64,000 bases of DNA. It comes from Archilochus colubris. Its lineage: Eukaryota; Chordata; Aves; Apodiformes; Trochilidae. Positions 50,919 through 64,000 of this stretch are shown one piece after another. Under the pieces are notes generated by a model. That model did no database searches. It was given only the letters and a program-made list of their open reading frames with translations, and was not told the DNA's origin. The stretch covers positions 15,218,609-15,282,608 of the forward strand of contig CM041084.1 of the NCBI GenBank assembly GCA_023079485.1, read 5' to 3'. Every line of letters starts with the position of its first letter. Position 1 is the first letter of the stretch. A program made the translations under genes and the position numbers.

Positions 50919-53900
50919 GTAAGTAGTGTGGCTTTTCAGGTCTTGCCCTGCTTGCCCATCTCCTTTTGCAGGAGGCAGAATCCTGCCCTGTGGGAGTGAT
51001 GCCAATGCCCAGCCCAGAGCACTCCTCCTCACTGAGGATCATCCAGAGCTGCCTTCTTGGGGGGGGCAGCAGGCTGAGAACTGCCTTCTAAGGGAACTTC
51101 TATTAGTGAGGTTTGTGTTGTGGAGGGTTTTTTTGTTTTGGTTTTTTTAGGGTTTTTTTTTCCCCTGGGATCTGCTGAAAGTACCTACCCTGTGACCTCA
51201 GCTGCTTGTCTTGAGCTTAAAACATACAAATATAAGAATAGAAAATCAAAAGCGCTGCCAGACGAGGCTGCCCAGACACCAGTAGCATTTATACAGCAGA
51301 CTAATGATGCAGTCCCAATCCCTCCTTAGTTAACCTTCTGGTGGATGGGAACAGGAGGCAGAACAGGACTGGTTAAAAACCTTGTCCCTTTTCCTGCCAT
51401 CAGTTTTTGGGTCACGGCAAGTTGCATCTAGTCCCAGGTTGCTGGGCTCCTCCACCCAGAGAGAGAAACCCCGCAGGGAGCCAGAGTGAGAATTCAGCTG
51501 CAGCACTCTGGGAGATTTCTGCAGGTGTCCCCACCCAGGGGGCCAGAGACAGGGAAAGCAAATCAGCTGGAAACCCAGATCATGAACCCCCTGTGCTAAT
51601 CCCCTCTGCAGAAATACTTGTCCAGGTATGTCAGGGCCTTAGGTGCTGCTTCTTAATCCTCCTCCTTCATCTGACCCAGATGAATGATTATTTTTTGATT
51701 CTTCTTCTTTTCTAGTTAGTCAGTGAGTCAGAAAGAAAACAGTTGTCTGCAGAGCTCCAGACATGGTTTTGCTCAAAAGCTTTTGCATGACACAGATGGC
51801 TCCAGGAACTGCTGCTCACTAATGCAATCTGGGGCAGATCTGATGATGGTGGCAAGTTCAGAGAAATCAGAGCAGACTTCATCCTGTGCCAGGCTGCCCC
51901 ACCATCCACTGCAGCCCTCCTGTGCTTCCCAGGCAGGCTGTGGTCCCTCTCCTTCTCTGATGCAGCTCTGGCTCATGCGGCCTGAGAAGAGGGGTTTGAG
52001 CTCCAATGCAATCAGATTAATTTTACAGCCGTTTACTTAACAGAGTAATTCAACAGAAGTTGGCCAAGATGTTTTATTAGGGTGGAAAATCAGGGTATCA
52101 TCCATTTTTAATAGTTTTACAATGTTGGAGGCAGATTGACCTCTCTGACTGTAGGACTGACACAGCTCTGAATACAGGCTGGTCTGTCAGACCCAATTGA
52201 TTTGAATTGGTTTGATCTAAAAATCAGAGTATTTTATTCAGTAATTTACTTTGTATACTTTTTTCCTCTCAGTGTCAGTGAACTTCACTACGTTTCATGT
52301 TTTCCAGTTTTGCGTTTTTTGTGGGTTTTTTCTGCAGTGCTGAAAGCAACAAAATATTGTCACGTGAAAGACATTTGAATTTCTTGCAAGTCCAGATGTT
52401 AAGTCTCTAAGGACACCTGAAAAGACAGGGCTCTTGTGACAGCAGCTGGGCTGTACACAGGTCCCCATAGGCCAGAGAGAAGCAGTACTGAACAAGAAAT
52501 AATTTTGCACTTAACATATTTTGTCCCTCACCAACTTAAACTTTTTAATTTCCTGTGGCCACAGGTTACATAAGGAAAGATGTCACCCTCTGAGGTTGGG
52601 CACTGTTACCTTAGTATTGTATTATATTCACACCTGTGATAAATATTGAAGGCACAGATCCATTGTTTTAGTTACTGTCTGTAAATTCTAACCTCGAAGA
52701 GTAAGGAGCCTTGCAAGCTCAAGACACCCAAAACCAAGAGGGGGCCTATGAGAGGGAATGGTTTAACAGAGCAAGCTTTCTCTCTGTGAAAGGTCTGAAA
52801 TTATTGGTCTCCTGTGACCTATAGTGCAAAGGCTTTATAGGTCTTACAGAACACCTGGAATATTCAGCAGTAATTCAGAAACAGAGATGTGTGCTGTTGA
52901 TACAGCATATCACTTCAGAATATACACTATCAGAGAAACTGCACATACTTTACACCCCAAGAGATTACCCTGAACGTATTACTAATGTACGTGTGCAAAT
53001 GTATTTGCTATTGTTGGCATAATTTGCAAGCACAAAATGAATGTGGCTACACCAAAGCCCTCTGGCTGCTCCATCAATTATGCCTCATTTTCTAGCTGTG
53101 ACTTGTATCTGCTTATATCTTCCCAGAAATGATGAAAGATGAGTGATGAGAATAATTTAATTTATGGCTTCACCGCAAATTAAGTCTTAGGTTACAATCC
53201 TTAGCATTGTAACAAAGCAACTCATACAGTGAGGTTCTTTACTCAACAGAAGGAAAGGGTGTCTACTACTAAGTGCCTGCAGCACTTCTCTTCAGTGAAG
53301 GGCTGGACAGACCCATAGACCATTTCCTATATTCTTCCAAGGCAAAAAAAAATGCCTGCTGTGAGAGAGCCCAGACCATCATTCCCCTCACACAGATGTG
53401 TCAGCAGCTTGGTGTGCTGATGAGTGCTATCTCCCTCACCCCCCCAGCTCAGCCCTAGAGGTATTCACACCTTGTGAGCCTGCAAAACCAGTGCTGGGCA
53501 GAATTTGTGCACTGGTTTGAGAGAAGGCTGCCATCTGCTAGCAGTGCAGACCAGCCTGAGTCCAACGTCCCTCTGTCCCATGACTGTTTCCTTTCCTGTC
53601 CCACATCTGCACACTTCACCCCTTTATCCACTGCATGAACGAGGGAGTCAGCATGAATAAGATGTGGAAGACCTTGAGAGACCTGGAAGCAGTGTTTGAT
53701 CTGCTTCTCATCTACTTTAGATATGTGGACACTCTCTGGACTTTCAGTCTGGATCTGGGTGCTCTGTATTCCTTCAAATCTGCTCCTTTGCTCTCCAACT
53801 TAGTCATTGGGCAAAGACTCTGACACTTTCAGGTATAGGTGGGTGCCTGGGACTCTGCTGTCCTAAGCCCCAAGAGCAATCCTGAACGCCCTGTCCTTTA

Positions 53901-54535
53901 AAGTTAAAATCAATTTCCCCTGTTCTGTGACCTCATGGAGCTGCTGGTTAATTTTTGTTCTTTCAGGGACACCTAAGCACTGAAGTAAGAACAGCCAAGT
54001 CTTTGTTAAATGATTTCCAAACCAAAGTGACATAGCTGCAATAAGAAGTACCAGGTCACCATTCCCACCCCTGACCTTGCAATCTCTGGCACCTCTCTGG
54101 TCCCTGCTGTGCATGTTTCCACACTGCTTATTTCTGAACTTATTTCTGGTGTGCAGCCTTCCCCACTGTCAATCCTCTTCCAGGTGACCTCTCAATGTCT
54201 TCTGTACCCAGAGCACGTTTCAGACACCTCTGATAATGCCCTACATTTTGGTTCATCCTTTTTGTCTGTTCTTTTTTACTGCTAAATGAGGAAGCCTGCT
54301 TCACCTTAGCCCCATCAGAATCCTGGGTCAAGTGGTAGGGAATGACATTTCCTTAGCTGTATATTGGCCTTTGCAACTGGCCTCACAGGGGTAGAGCTGG
54401 ACACCTCTTCCCTTTCCTTTAATGGAAGATGTATGATGAAGATGTACCAGAAAAACTACCAGAACATAACAAGAGATGAAGTCCCTATCATCAGAACCTC
54501 TAGATGGATGCCCTTTGTCACGATAGACTGTGCAG

Positions 54536-54577
54536 AGTCTATCAGAGAAAGTGAAAGTCTATCACAGAGAAAGTGCA
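54536..54577. repeat. Imperfect tandem duplication, about 20-bp unit
   Basis: Copy 1 begins AGTCTATCAGAGAAAGTG at 54536 and copy 2 begins AGTCTATCACAGAGAAAGTG at 54556. They differ by a two-base insertion. It is a small slippage-type duplication. Confidence 0.8.
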
Positions 54578-55183
54578 GCCATGGCTGAGCCATCAGAGAT
54601 GGAAACATTGGCAAAGTGTACTGAAAGCAGCACTGGGAGAAGCAAAGGATGGCTAGAGATTATATCTCATTTTTACATGACAATCTCATGCAGCTTCTCA
54701 GCACCATTAGTAAATAAGGTCATTCTACCACAGGAGGATCTAATATCCCAGACCCTGCTTCTGGGAAGAGCTCAGTGCCCCTGGAGCTGGGCTCAGACTC
54801 TGTCCCCAGCAGCACTCGGGATGCCACAGGGCTCCCCAGCTGAAATCAGAAGGGAAAATCCAGCACAAAAGCCAGAATATGAAGCTAGAGGAATGTACAC
54901 AAGGGACAAAAGGCAAAACAGTGCATTTCAGGACAGCTCCTGACTGAGGCTCACTGAAATGTAATCATGACCCAGGCAATTTTGCCAGCACTGGTAGCAG
55001 GGACAAGGCTTTGGTCTCATTTTTTTTCTATCACCAAAAGAAGGCATGGAGTTCTGCATAGAGTAATATTAAGGGTTGATTGATTGCAGATTAAGAGCCT
55101 GAATAAAACCTTAATGACGTCAATGGAAAGATCCTCATTGGTTTGAGCCAGCCCCAAGACACTGCTTGACTGATGCAATGGGA

Positions 55184-55195
55184 TTTTTTTTTTTT
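55184..55195. repeat. Poly-T run of 12
   Basis: Twelve T residues on the + strand in AT-rich DNA, with no associated element recognised. Confidence 0.8.
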
Positions 55196-58100
55196 AAATG
55201 CCATTGTTACAATGTGAAAGCTTCTGTTGGGCACAAATATCTCATAGGAACAGAATTAAAAGAAGGCTTGGAACAAAAGGACAGATATAGCTGCCCAAGA
55301 TTTGCTACTTCAATGTGGATCTACATTTATGTGGTGTTTCACAACAGTGTTCTTCACCCTGCATCATACAGAGGGAAATTTCAGGTGTGCTGGGGGACAG
55401 TTAGCATTTTGAACTTGGGAGTTTCCCTGTGTATACTAAAACAGATTTGTCTCACACTGTAAATGAAATATTCTTTATAAAGATTTTTCTGGCACACAGG
55501 TACAGGTGTTTGAAAGAAAGAAAAGGGCCCTATGTGCTCTTGCCTGTAATATATATTACCTATAAGAAGCACACATATAAATATTTCCAACTTTATATCA
55601 CAAGTTATTGTCCTCTTTCTTCAAGCTAAGGAATTTTTATGAAGTGTGTATACATCTGGTATTGGATCAATTCAGGATTATGATAAAAAAAATATTTGTA
55701 GCTCTGCATTGACATTTGCTTATTGTATAGATGACATCACCATGCCAGACTATTGCTTTAACTCAGCATTTCCCAGTTTTATTGCATTTGTGATCTTGCA
55801 TATAGCCACAGAGCAAATCATTAAAGAGGATTGCATGAAGGATAATGAGTACCATAATACTTTTAAGCCTCACATACAGTCTTTAGCTGGACTCAAATTC
55901 TTTTGATCTGTTGAGCAAAGTTGCAAGAAACACAAAATAATGGACATTGAATGACACATTTGCTTGTAATCTCAGATTTTCCAAATCTCTCTGGTGTACC
56001 TGTGTTCTCCTTTTTTCTCACTAATGAATTCTGACACTGAAACAGATGTTGGCCTATAAATTCTTTTACATTATTTTATTTCCCAGCAACGCTGCTGCTC
56101 CAGATTCACTCACTAAGAAGTAAATGCTAAAATATGCTGACTCTTTCATTATGTCTTTCCTCTTCTCCTCCCCTTGCTGTTTGCCAGATCATGATGGACT
56201 CCATCCTGCATCATGCAAGAGTGACAAGGGAATGACAAGTTTTTAATATGAATCAATTATCAAGTTTCTATTATTATTTTTTTCTAAACATTTTGCTGCA
56301 TAATTTATTAAAGAGGGCAGGAAAAAGATAATTTTTGCTTTTTTAATTCTATGTGACATTTGCAACTTTTCTACCAAAGGATGCAGCTGGACCAGAGCCA
56401 AAGCCCAGTAACAGCTGTGGGGAAGCAGCTTTGCAGTTCTGGGCTGTCCAGTCCTCCGTGAGACCTCCAGCTGGTCCCCAAAACAACCAGGGACCATCCA
56501 GGATGTCACCTTTACCATGCTGGCTGTTGGTGATCCATCCATTGCTGGGTTTCCCTCCATGTCAATTTGCCATTGTCCAGGCAGCAAGCCAGGGAACCCT
56601 GTTTTGTCATTGGGGCTGGAGCCTTGTTTTATGTGACTTTACAGTTTTGCTTGTAAAACACCTCTTAAGTAACTATAGAAAACAGTCTTTCTACCAAGGG
56701 ACTTGTTCAAGCCAGTTTTTCTTTCTGTCTTCAAAATTTTATGGAAAAGAGAGGTTTATTTGTGCAAAGCAGGAAATGGATTACACTGACTCTCAAACGC
56801 TCATATAAGAGATTTCACTGGCCCTGAGTGCAGCCCAATTGGCCAGATAAAGTTGCCTCAGACTGCCTCGATCTAGGGCATGAAAAGCACTTGTACTTAA
56901 GGCACAGAAGCTGTGGCACAATATCATTTCATGCCTCTGTATGACGAATATGCCCATGGAGTCAGAGGCTCCACAAACTCAGTGAGGGTGGCCTTGCAAT
57001 TTCCATGTTGTCTGTTCAGATTTCTGAGAAAGGCCTGATTGCCAGATCAGAACCTGTTGATCTTTTTTTCCTTGAACAGACCCTGTTCTTCTCCCCACTC
57101 ATCACTTTACATGTTCCTTCTGCCACTCTCTAAATTATCAGAACGCTCACATTTTTGTGATATTTTCAAAGCTTTGGGTAACAAAGGGAAAGGTGAAAAA
57201 ATTAGGCAAAAGTGCTACCCTGTGGCTACCACTTAGTTTGTTTTATTTGGCAGCAAATAAGAAATTGAAGATAAACTACCGAAAAGTTGAAATGTTTTGA
57301 AAACATTCCTCAAATTGCAAAAAAACATTAAAAAATGTTCATTTCAGACTTTGCAAAAGGAAAATATTTTTCTTCTATTCTGGTTTCTAATTACATTCAA
57401 TAACATTCATAACTGTTAAGGCCTGAATTTTCTTTCCTAGTGTGGACTGCAAGAGAAAGGTGAGACATGGCCATTTGTCTCTCTCATGGGAAAGGTATCA
57501 GAGGCCAAATTTGGTGGTTTCTGAGAAAAATGTGTGAATTCAAAGAGAATTCTTGGAGCTGGCCTGCCCCTTACCTTTTGACCAGCTCTAACTCCATGCA
57601 CTTTTCAGCTCCTCTGGTCCTCTCGACCACAATGAAACATGACTACCAAGATCTGAAATGGTGGTGTCCATCACTTGATCCATCACAGTGGCATCAGAGG
57701 GAAGCTCTGAGTGAAAATCCCTTTTCACTTCGGGCTGCTGTACATGGGAGATTCACGAACAGCAGGAGATCAAGACTCTGCACTGCCTTTGGGAGCCTTG
57801 TCTGCTTTTTCATTGAATTTGCAGAGGCGTGCGGGCCTTGCAAGCAGATCCCTGCTGCCTGGGGCACAGCTCTCCTGTGTGAGTTGGGTCTCCCTGTGTC
57901 TGAGTGTTGGCTGTGAGGACCTCTCAGCAGCCCAGACCAGCAGGGATGGTGCTGGAATGTGTGAGAAAGAGGCATGGGCTCAGCACTGCTGGGCACCACA
58001 GGTAAAACCAGCAGCTCACACACTTCTGGCTCCTGCTGGAAGAAAGATTCACAGACAGACAACTTCTGCTGTCATGAGAGAAGCTTGAAACTGTCCTGCC

Positions 58101-59069
58101 TTGTGGGACACACCGGGTGTGTGCAGGCAGCCAGAGAAGCATCTTCCCTGGCAGAAGTGGTCCTGAGCCCCCGCACAGTTTTTGTCAGACAGTGTGGGAC
58201 TGTGGGAGGTTCCATCCTGCTTGTGGTCCCTGTCACCCCTGGGGCTCTCACCTGCACCTGGAGCAGGGTGCTGTGAATCATGAAGTGGGGTGAGAAGCAG
58301 TGCAGCCTGGAATTAGCATCTCTGCCATAAATAGATAGCACAGAGGGGATCCTTCCTCAGGAAGGTTTTTGAATTTGCAATTGTCTGCCTAGAAGCTGTG
58401 CAAATCCAAGGTCCAAAGCCTTTGGTTCCATAAAATCAATGAAAGTTTTGCCTGAGTGAAGGATTGCCATAAAAATTGATCAAGCACTTCAATATCTGCC
58501 CTTCTTGAACCTTCTCCTTTTGTCAGGCTGCTGCTAGATGTGCCCAGGCTATACCTCCAGAGCTCAGTTCTGACTGCATTTGGCTGCTAGCTGCTAGCTT
58601 TCCAGCATAAGATCATATGTGATTTGGCTTGGGGAAGAATCATATGTAGCTCTACATCAGAAATGGTAGTTTGCCAATTGTAGGTATAATTAACAGACTG
58701 GAAAAAAAAAACCCAAACAATAGCTTCAAGTAGCCTCAAGCCAAGTTGTGGGTAGAATATTAAATAGATTGCATTTTTCAGAGTGTGTAGAGAGAATTAG
58801 ATCTGTGGCTGGGGAGTGGCTCCAGACAACCTGAGGGGAGCTTTGAAAGGCTCATTAGCTTGCAATGTTGAGATCTAAACTTTGGATTTGTTGGGCTGCT
58901 CAAGCCCCAGGAGTATTTTCTGGGCTTTCACACTTTGGATGCTGCCCAATCACTCCTGTATTCACTGTGAGAAAGACAGAAGATGGCAATCTCTGACGTG
59001 AGGCTTGTCAATGGTTCATGGCAGCGTGTCCTGCCCTCAGGATTAATAAGGTAGTCATGCACATAAGAT

Positions 59070-59215
59070 ACTCTCTGGGGATCCAGGAGATTTGGGTTTG
59101 GTTTTCAGCTTTGCAATGGATTCTGTGGAGTCTGGCTTCTCTTCTCTGCTAAGTGAGGGTAAATAGCAATTCCCTTTCTTTGACTTCTGTCAAAGAATGT
59201 AATGATTTCAAGAAA
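59070..59215 (+). mobile_element. Possible ancient MIR-like SINE remnant
   Basis: The order of words matches the core-to-3' part of amniote MIR/CORE-type SINEs: GGAGATTTGGGTTTGG, then TTTCAGCTTTGCAATGGATT, then CTCTGCTAAGTGAGGGTAAA and AGCAATTCCCT. The corresponding SINE words are 'ggagacctgggttc', 'cccagctctgcca' and 'tctgtaaaatggggataat...acttccct'. It is heavily diverged with gaps, and the tRNA-like promoter part is not seen. The call rests on remembered word order without alignment. Confidence 0.4.
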
Positions 59216-62200
59216 AAAACCTCCTCTGGCAAATGAGGCTGTCAGATCTTGATGCCACTTGAAACTAAGAAACACTTGTGATATAATTCAGCAGGCACTA
59301 TGGAAAACCTGGTGTCAATCAATCAAGGAAAAACATCTCAGGATTCAGAATAGAATGAAAAACTGGGTAATAGTAACTTTATATGTGCAAACAAAGTCAC
59401 AGAAAGGTATAAAAATAGTGGAGGAGATACACCAGTGATCTCAGCCCTTCCCGGTTCTCCATTTGCCATTCCCTATGGATATATCTGTAGACTGCTCTCA
59501 AAGATGTCCACTTCCTCTATCAACACCAGATTTCCATTCCTTGCTTATGGAAGTGGCACGATGCAGCATTCAGTGCCTGCCTGAAGTCAAGATTTATCAA
59601 ATGGTTTCTCCTTCCTCTGGATGTCTCTTGGTAGCTACCACTTGATGTCTGCTCTGATCTCCTGCACTGTCTCCTCAGGAAGAACCAGCATGTCCAACAG
59701 CTTATGCATTTTTTCAGCCATATCATCCTGCCTACTTCTTCATATGAACTCAGTGTGTGAAATCCTGTAGGTCATCACCATGGACATGCTCTCTTTTGAG
59801 ATGTTCCTTGTTTACTGCTGCCTCTCATTTGCCTCAGGATTGCCTCTCTTTTTAAGACTTTATGCTTAATTAACACCCTAGAGTTCCCACATTTTTGTTG
59901 AACTGTAGCACTCAAACCCACTCTTTTCACCAACCCAGTCACTACTCTAACTGGGATTTTTGTTTTTGTGCCCTTACTATCACTTCTTCATGAAATGCCA
60001 GCTCTCCTTGCCTTCTTCTTCTTCTTCCCTCCCCTGGAATCTGTCAAGCCACCCATTTCTCCTTTTATCTATCCTCAAATATGCAGCCCTTGTTGATGCA
60101 CTGTCAGAGAAGTTCTGTGCATGTCCTGGGGGCATAGTTTTTCATTACTGTCCCCATAAATTAAAAAGATAATCTGCACACACAATGTAAAAATGTAAAT
60201 AATTTGCTTGTCTTCATTAGGAATTGCAAACAGACTGAGGAAATTTTCATGTTTTAGGAATGAACAAATGAAAGAAAAAATAAACATTGATTCAGTAAAT
60301 GATAAAATGTAAATTTTTAGATTTTCTGGCATAGTTTAGCAAATCTGAGTTACTCAGACAAGTATTTATCATATAGCTCTTTGCAGGAACATGGTATATA
60401 GCAAAAAACTAAAATCTGCTTTCATTTCTGTAGAGACATATTGTAAGGAGTGAGAAGACTGTCCTAGTCAATAACTGTACTTTGATTTCTAAAGCTGAAA
60501 TATGCTCTCATTTAAATAAAAGAACAAGCCAGTAAGTGAAGGTGATGTCAGTGGAGGAAAGTAACACCTAATCCAGGAGTAAGATTTTTAATTCAGAAAG
60601 CCTTTTACCGATTTGAAGTTTCTTTCACTCCAGAATGAATAGTGCAAAAAAAAACTTAATTGTGAAAAAATACAAGATAGTTAAAATACCTTTCTCTAAC
60701 AAAAATAAAGACTTATTGAAATAAGCTTTTGAGAAGAGATTACATTTTATTTTATAAAGAAAAGAATGATTATATCCTAATAAAGAAACGTTCAATCTTA
60801 TGAAAATATTTCAGTGTTTTTTTCTTCAGTTGATTTTTTTTTTTTAATTGGTGGCCAAAAGTATCCTCAAGACAGTAAACTGTAGTCAGCGTTCTGCAAG
60901 AAAAATCTTTCCATTGGAAGACTTCCAGACAGGTTTCCATTTCACTGCTGTAGAGTAAATAATTGATTTTCCCATCTAGCTCTAGTCTATCAGATGCATT
61001 TAAATATTATGCTGCCTGTTTAATGAAATATTTTATTAATTTTTAGAGAACAATCATTTGTTTCCAGCTTTCTCAGTGGAATTTTGCAGTCAGCATCCAC
61101 AAACTGAGGTCCAGATTTTGATGCTTTTATTCCTGCTCTTGCACTGTGGCAAGATCTACCCAATCTTTCTAATTACAAGTCTGCTGGGGTGACAGCACAC
61201 ACATGGACACATCTGGGCTATGAGAACACAGATGTTAAAGTCACAAGATGCCACAAGATGTAATGGCCAGTGTGTGTGTTCTCCAGAACACAGAACTTCT
61301 TGGTGACTGCACAAACCCCAACAAGATCTGGCTGTGAATCCTGAAGTGGAAATCAGCCCCCCAGAGTCAGATATCTAAAATCAGGGATGCCTACAGGTTA
61401 AGATGTCTGATGACCTCCTGCTGTTCGTGGTAAACTGGTCACTACATCAAATGAGTTGGAGAGCCTTTGGTGATCATGTATAGGCACCCAGTTGAAATTC
61501 CTCTAGTGTATTGGCTGCATCACTGAGGACCATAACAGGACTTGGACACCTGGGTTGCCTGTGAGCACAATTGTGCTGATCCATGAGCTGAATCCCATCT
61601 CTAGTTCCTTATTAAGGTGGTTGGATCTAGGAATCATGGATGTGTTGTGCAACTGCAATTTTACCCCTCTCACACACTGTAATGGCCCAAATCCTTCTGA
61701 GTATCTAAAAAAGGAGTAACAAAGCCCTCTTCTTCTGTAATTGGTTGTGTTAGCCAATATCAGAGCTGCAGAGCCACCCTGGTGTGCTAGTTTGTCACAG
61801 TAGTTCCCACAAAGATACAACTTGAAACAGAGGACTGAAGAGCTACAACTGGGTCAACATAAGTTTAAGGGAAGTCCTAAACTTACTATTTCCAGTCTTC
61901 AAAGGCTGAGGATTATTAGCTTTTCCTCATATAATTTCACCATTTCAGACAGATGGAAATTAACAGTACAGCACATGAGCGGTCTTAGGCTGCTGCATGC
62001 TTAAAGTATCATCAACCTTTAAATAGGCAACACAGCAGGACTTGTACAGCAGGAGTTACAAGGCGACTGAATAGTGTATTTCTTACTTCTAGTTCTTGCT
62101 GGTTCAACTTCCTATCCCCTTACCTGGTAGTACAATTACTGTGCTGTGGAAGATGGCAGCATCCAGAATTCACACATGTACACTTTCTTGCACTAAACAA

Positions 62201-63245
62201 ACTCTCCCCCATCCAGTAAGGAGAAGAAAAACGTATCCATCATTTTGACCAGTTCATCACTGACTGTGAGACACAATATTTATTCAGTGTTGCCCAGCAA
62301 GCAAAACTTGTGGACTGGAAAGTGTGCTGAGGGCCATGCCCACACATCAAGTCCTTCAAAGGGGTCTTGCTTTGTGCTGGACGTGGTGCCGTGGACTGAC
62401 CACCTCTGTGCCACCGAGTGCATGTATGGAGTACATTCCCATAAATTTGAAAGGGAGCCAGTCCACAGTCTCCAAAATTCCTCTGTGATCACAGTCAAAG
62501 CATGGCACGTGGAGACATTTGCTTCAGAAGTCCCATCCTGATCTGCACTGAGTTGCTAGTGGAGACACAACCAGCTCAGGGGTCTTCCACTGCCCATTCA
62601 CCTGGCACAGCAGAGGCACTCATGGAGCTGAAGGGCACAGTGAGTCCCTCCTTTTATAACCCATCTGTCTACACTTCCACAGCTTCTCACAGTTGCAATG
62701 CTGATGACATAATTTTTGAGCTTTAATGGTGATTGCCTCCAGGTCCTTGAAGTCTGGATCTTTTTATCCCTTGAGCTCTACAAGCCAACTGTGACTGCAC
62801 AGAATACAAATTTAAGTTATTTAATGTTTTGCATCCATGGAAGGACATTTGTCATGAGGTTTCCCCTTGCAGAAACCAAGGGCATATCCACACAAACTCT
62901 GAGTGGAGGCAGCTGCCTGCCCCACCAGCACCTTGAGCCCCGTCAGTGCCCTGATGCCATGCCAGTTGAGACCAGACAGAGCAAGCACTTAGACAGTGAT
63001 TGATTAAATAGGGGCTATTGGGTATCCAAGGAAGCTGCAAAAATGTCTCATGATTAATCAAAATATTTAAAAAAATCAGGGAATCTGACTGCTGCTTAAT
63101 CTCACTCTGTTTTTCATCTCCTAGGAAGGTAAATAAATGAGCCTGCTCTACACCAGAACTTAATCGTCTGGGGAGATCCTGGAGCTGACACCGTTCACAG
63201 CCATTGCCAAAGCAGACCCATGTGCCTTTCCTAGTGACTGGGTAT
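59215..63245. other. Non-coding stretch, no gene seen
   Basis: AT-rich, with especially A/T-rich sequence at 60.2-60.86 kb and a short (TTC)n run at about 60012-60027. Open frames are short and unrecognised. No promoter-like GC rise was seen. Confidence 0.5.
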
Positions 63246-63248
63246 TAG

Positions 63249-63890
63249 ATAGTGCACTCTCTTCCCAACACCTCCTGGAACATCTCCCTCAGCCTGCCCC
63301 CCTGGCCTCCCTACTCTTGGCCATCATCCACCATCTCCATGCATCCATGGCCCTGGGTGTTCCCACCAAGGGCTCCCTTGGAGGTGCAGGGAAAAACCCA
63401 TTGCAAAGGTGGGATAGATCCACAGACACACAGGGGCAGAGGGGAAGGACTCCTGAAAGCAAACAACATAGCTCAAGCAGGGCAGAAGGGCTGTCCAGCC
63501 ACAGAAGTGAGAACAAGTGAGTTCAGTCAGTTTACAATACAGTATTGTACAACGGGTGAAATCCAGCTCTTTTCCTTCAGAGATTCCTCTATGCTCTTTC
63601 CCTTCTCTCAAGTGAAGATGCCTGAAATATTCTTCCTTTTATTGCCTGAAATGCTCACTGGTGACCCCAAGCATCCCAGGAACAGGGCAGCTGACCACTG
63701 CCATTTATTCCACGACACTATGGGCTGTACTATCTGTTTATACAGGCTGGATAAGCAAGTACTGAAAGAGAATATGGATTCTTCTTTTAATAATTCAAGT
63801 TTACATAGCAATGTTTTGAAACTTAGGAACTGGAGGGAGGTAGTTTGCCACTTGGCAATGCAAATGTTTGGAAAACTTCAGGCTTGTGAG
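63249..63890 (+). other. Unrecognised open frame, about 214 codons
   Basis: This is the longest open frame outside the CpG island. It starts right after an in-frame TAG at 63246 and ends at a TAA at 63891-63893. Its first initiator-like codon is GTG at 63252 (reading SLPNTSWNISLSLPP...). The first part is rich in Pro and Ser and the rest has no repeats, signal peptide or recognisable domain. A donor-like GTGAGTA lies at about 63886, so it might include an exon. A frame of this length has a modest chance of arising at random in 64 kb, and shorter frames overlap it on the minus strand. It is listed as a described region, not as a gene. Confidence 0.15.
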
Positions 63891-63893
63891 TAA

Positions 63894-64000
63894 ATGGCAT
63901 GTGCTTATCTGTGAAACCACAAACACTGGCACGTGCCTGCAAGCTGCAGCACTGCCTGGGCCCAGAGCTGTACGAGGCAAAGTTGTGTTGCTCTGGCATC
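63894..64000. other. Window edge, nothing identified
   Basis: About 100 bases of mixed composition follow the open frame to the end of the window. No signal was recognised. Confidence 0.4.

Larger units (their letters stand above)
50930..59060. other. Non-coding stretch, no recognised gene
   Basis: No known family in any frame. T-rich stretches occur at 51128-51165 and 55184-55195, and a 20-bp imperfect tandem repeat at 54536-54577. The segment 57.45-58.35 kb has overlapping open frames of 100-149 codons on both strands with moderately raised GC. Because they compete on both strands and match nothing, they are not called as genes. Confidence 0.5.

Noticed and set aside
61500..62010. Possible solo LTR of an endogenous retrovirus
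   Set aside because: The composition looked LTR-like, but no TG...CA ends, polyadenylation signal layout or target-site duplication could be confirmed.
1..64000. Prokaryotic-type systems (operons, CRISPR, phage, plasmid origins), tRNA or rRNA genes
   Set aside because: No arrays of regular repeats with spacers, no tightly packed coding frames and no cloverleaf or rRNA words were seen. The window is vertebrate nuclear DNA.

Overview
This is vertebrate nuclear DNA, most likely from a bird. The basis is three degraded CR1 (chicken repeat 1) LINE fragments at about 24.38-24.51, 30.53-30.83 and 41.20-41.60 kb. The 41 kb copy still reads as the C-terminal end of CR1 ORF2. Other eukaryotic signs are AT-rich non-coding sequence, simple repeats, long A/T runs and one sharp CpG island. 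CR1 also occurs in turtles, crocodilians and other reptiles, so 'sauropsid, probably bird' is the safe statement. No operons, ribosome binding sites, CRISPR arrays, insertion sequences, tRNA genes or rRNA genes were seen.

Layout: (1) 1-16.09 kb is AT-rich and non-coding. Its + strand looks enriched in A and C, which fits an intron of a gene read on the minus strand. (2) 16.09-17.56 kb is a CpG island, the only promoter-like region in the window. On its minus strand it carries a textbook splice donor (GAG|GTGAGTG, cut after 16618), so it probably holds a first, possibly non-coding, exon of a gene that runs leftwards out of the window. (3) 17.56-64 kb is largely intergenic-looking or intronic DNA with the CR1 fragments, a possible MIR-like SINE and simple repeats. 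Just right of the island, at 18026/18027, there is a very strong polypyrimidine-AG acceptor on the + strand, followed 47 nt later by a donor. This could be a small exon of a divergent + strand transcript.

No protein-coding exon could be recognised by family in any frame. The long open frames at 15.8-17.5 kb run in several frames on both strands and come from high GC content. Open frames elsewhere (longest about 215 codons at 63.25-63.89 kb and about 160 codons at 50.43-50.92 kb) match nothing I know and are close to what chance gives in 64 kb. No convincing new biological system was found. The items most worth checking are the CpG-island exon, the divergent cryptic exon and the strand-composition change at the island.
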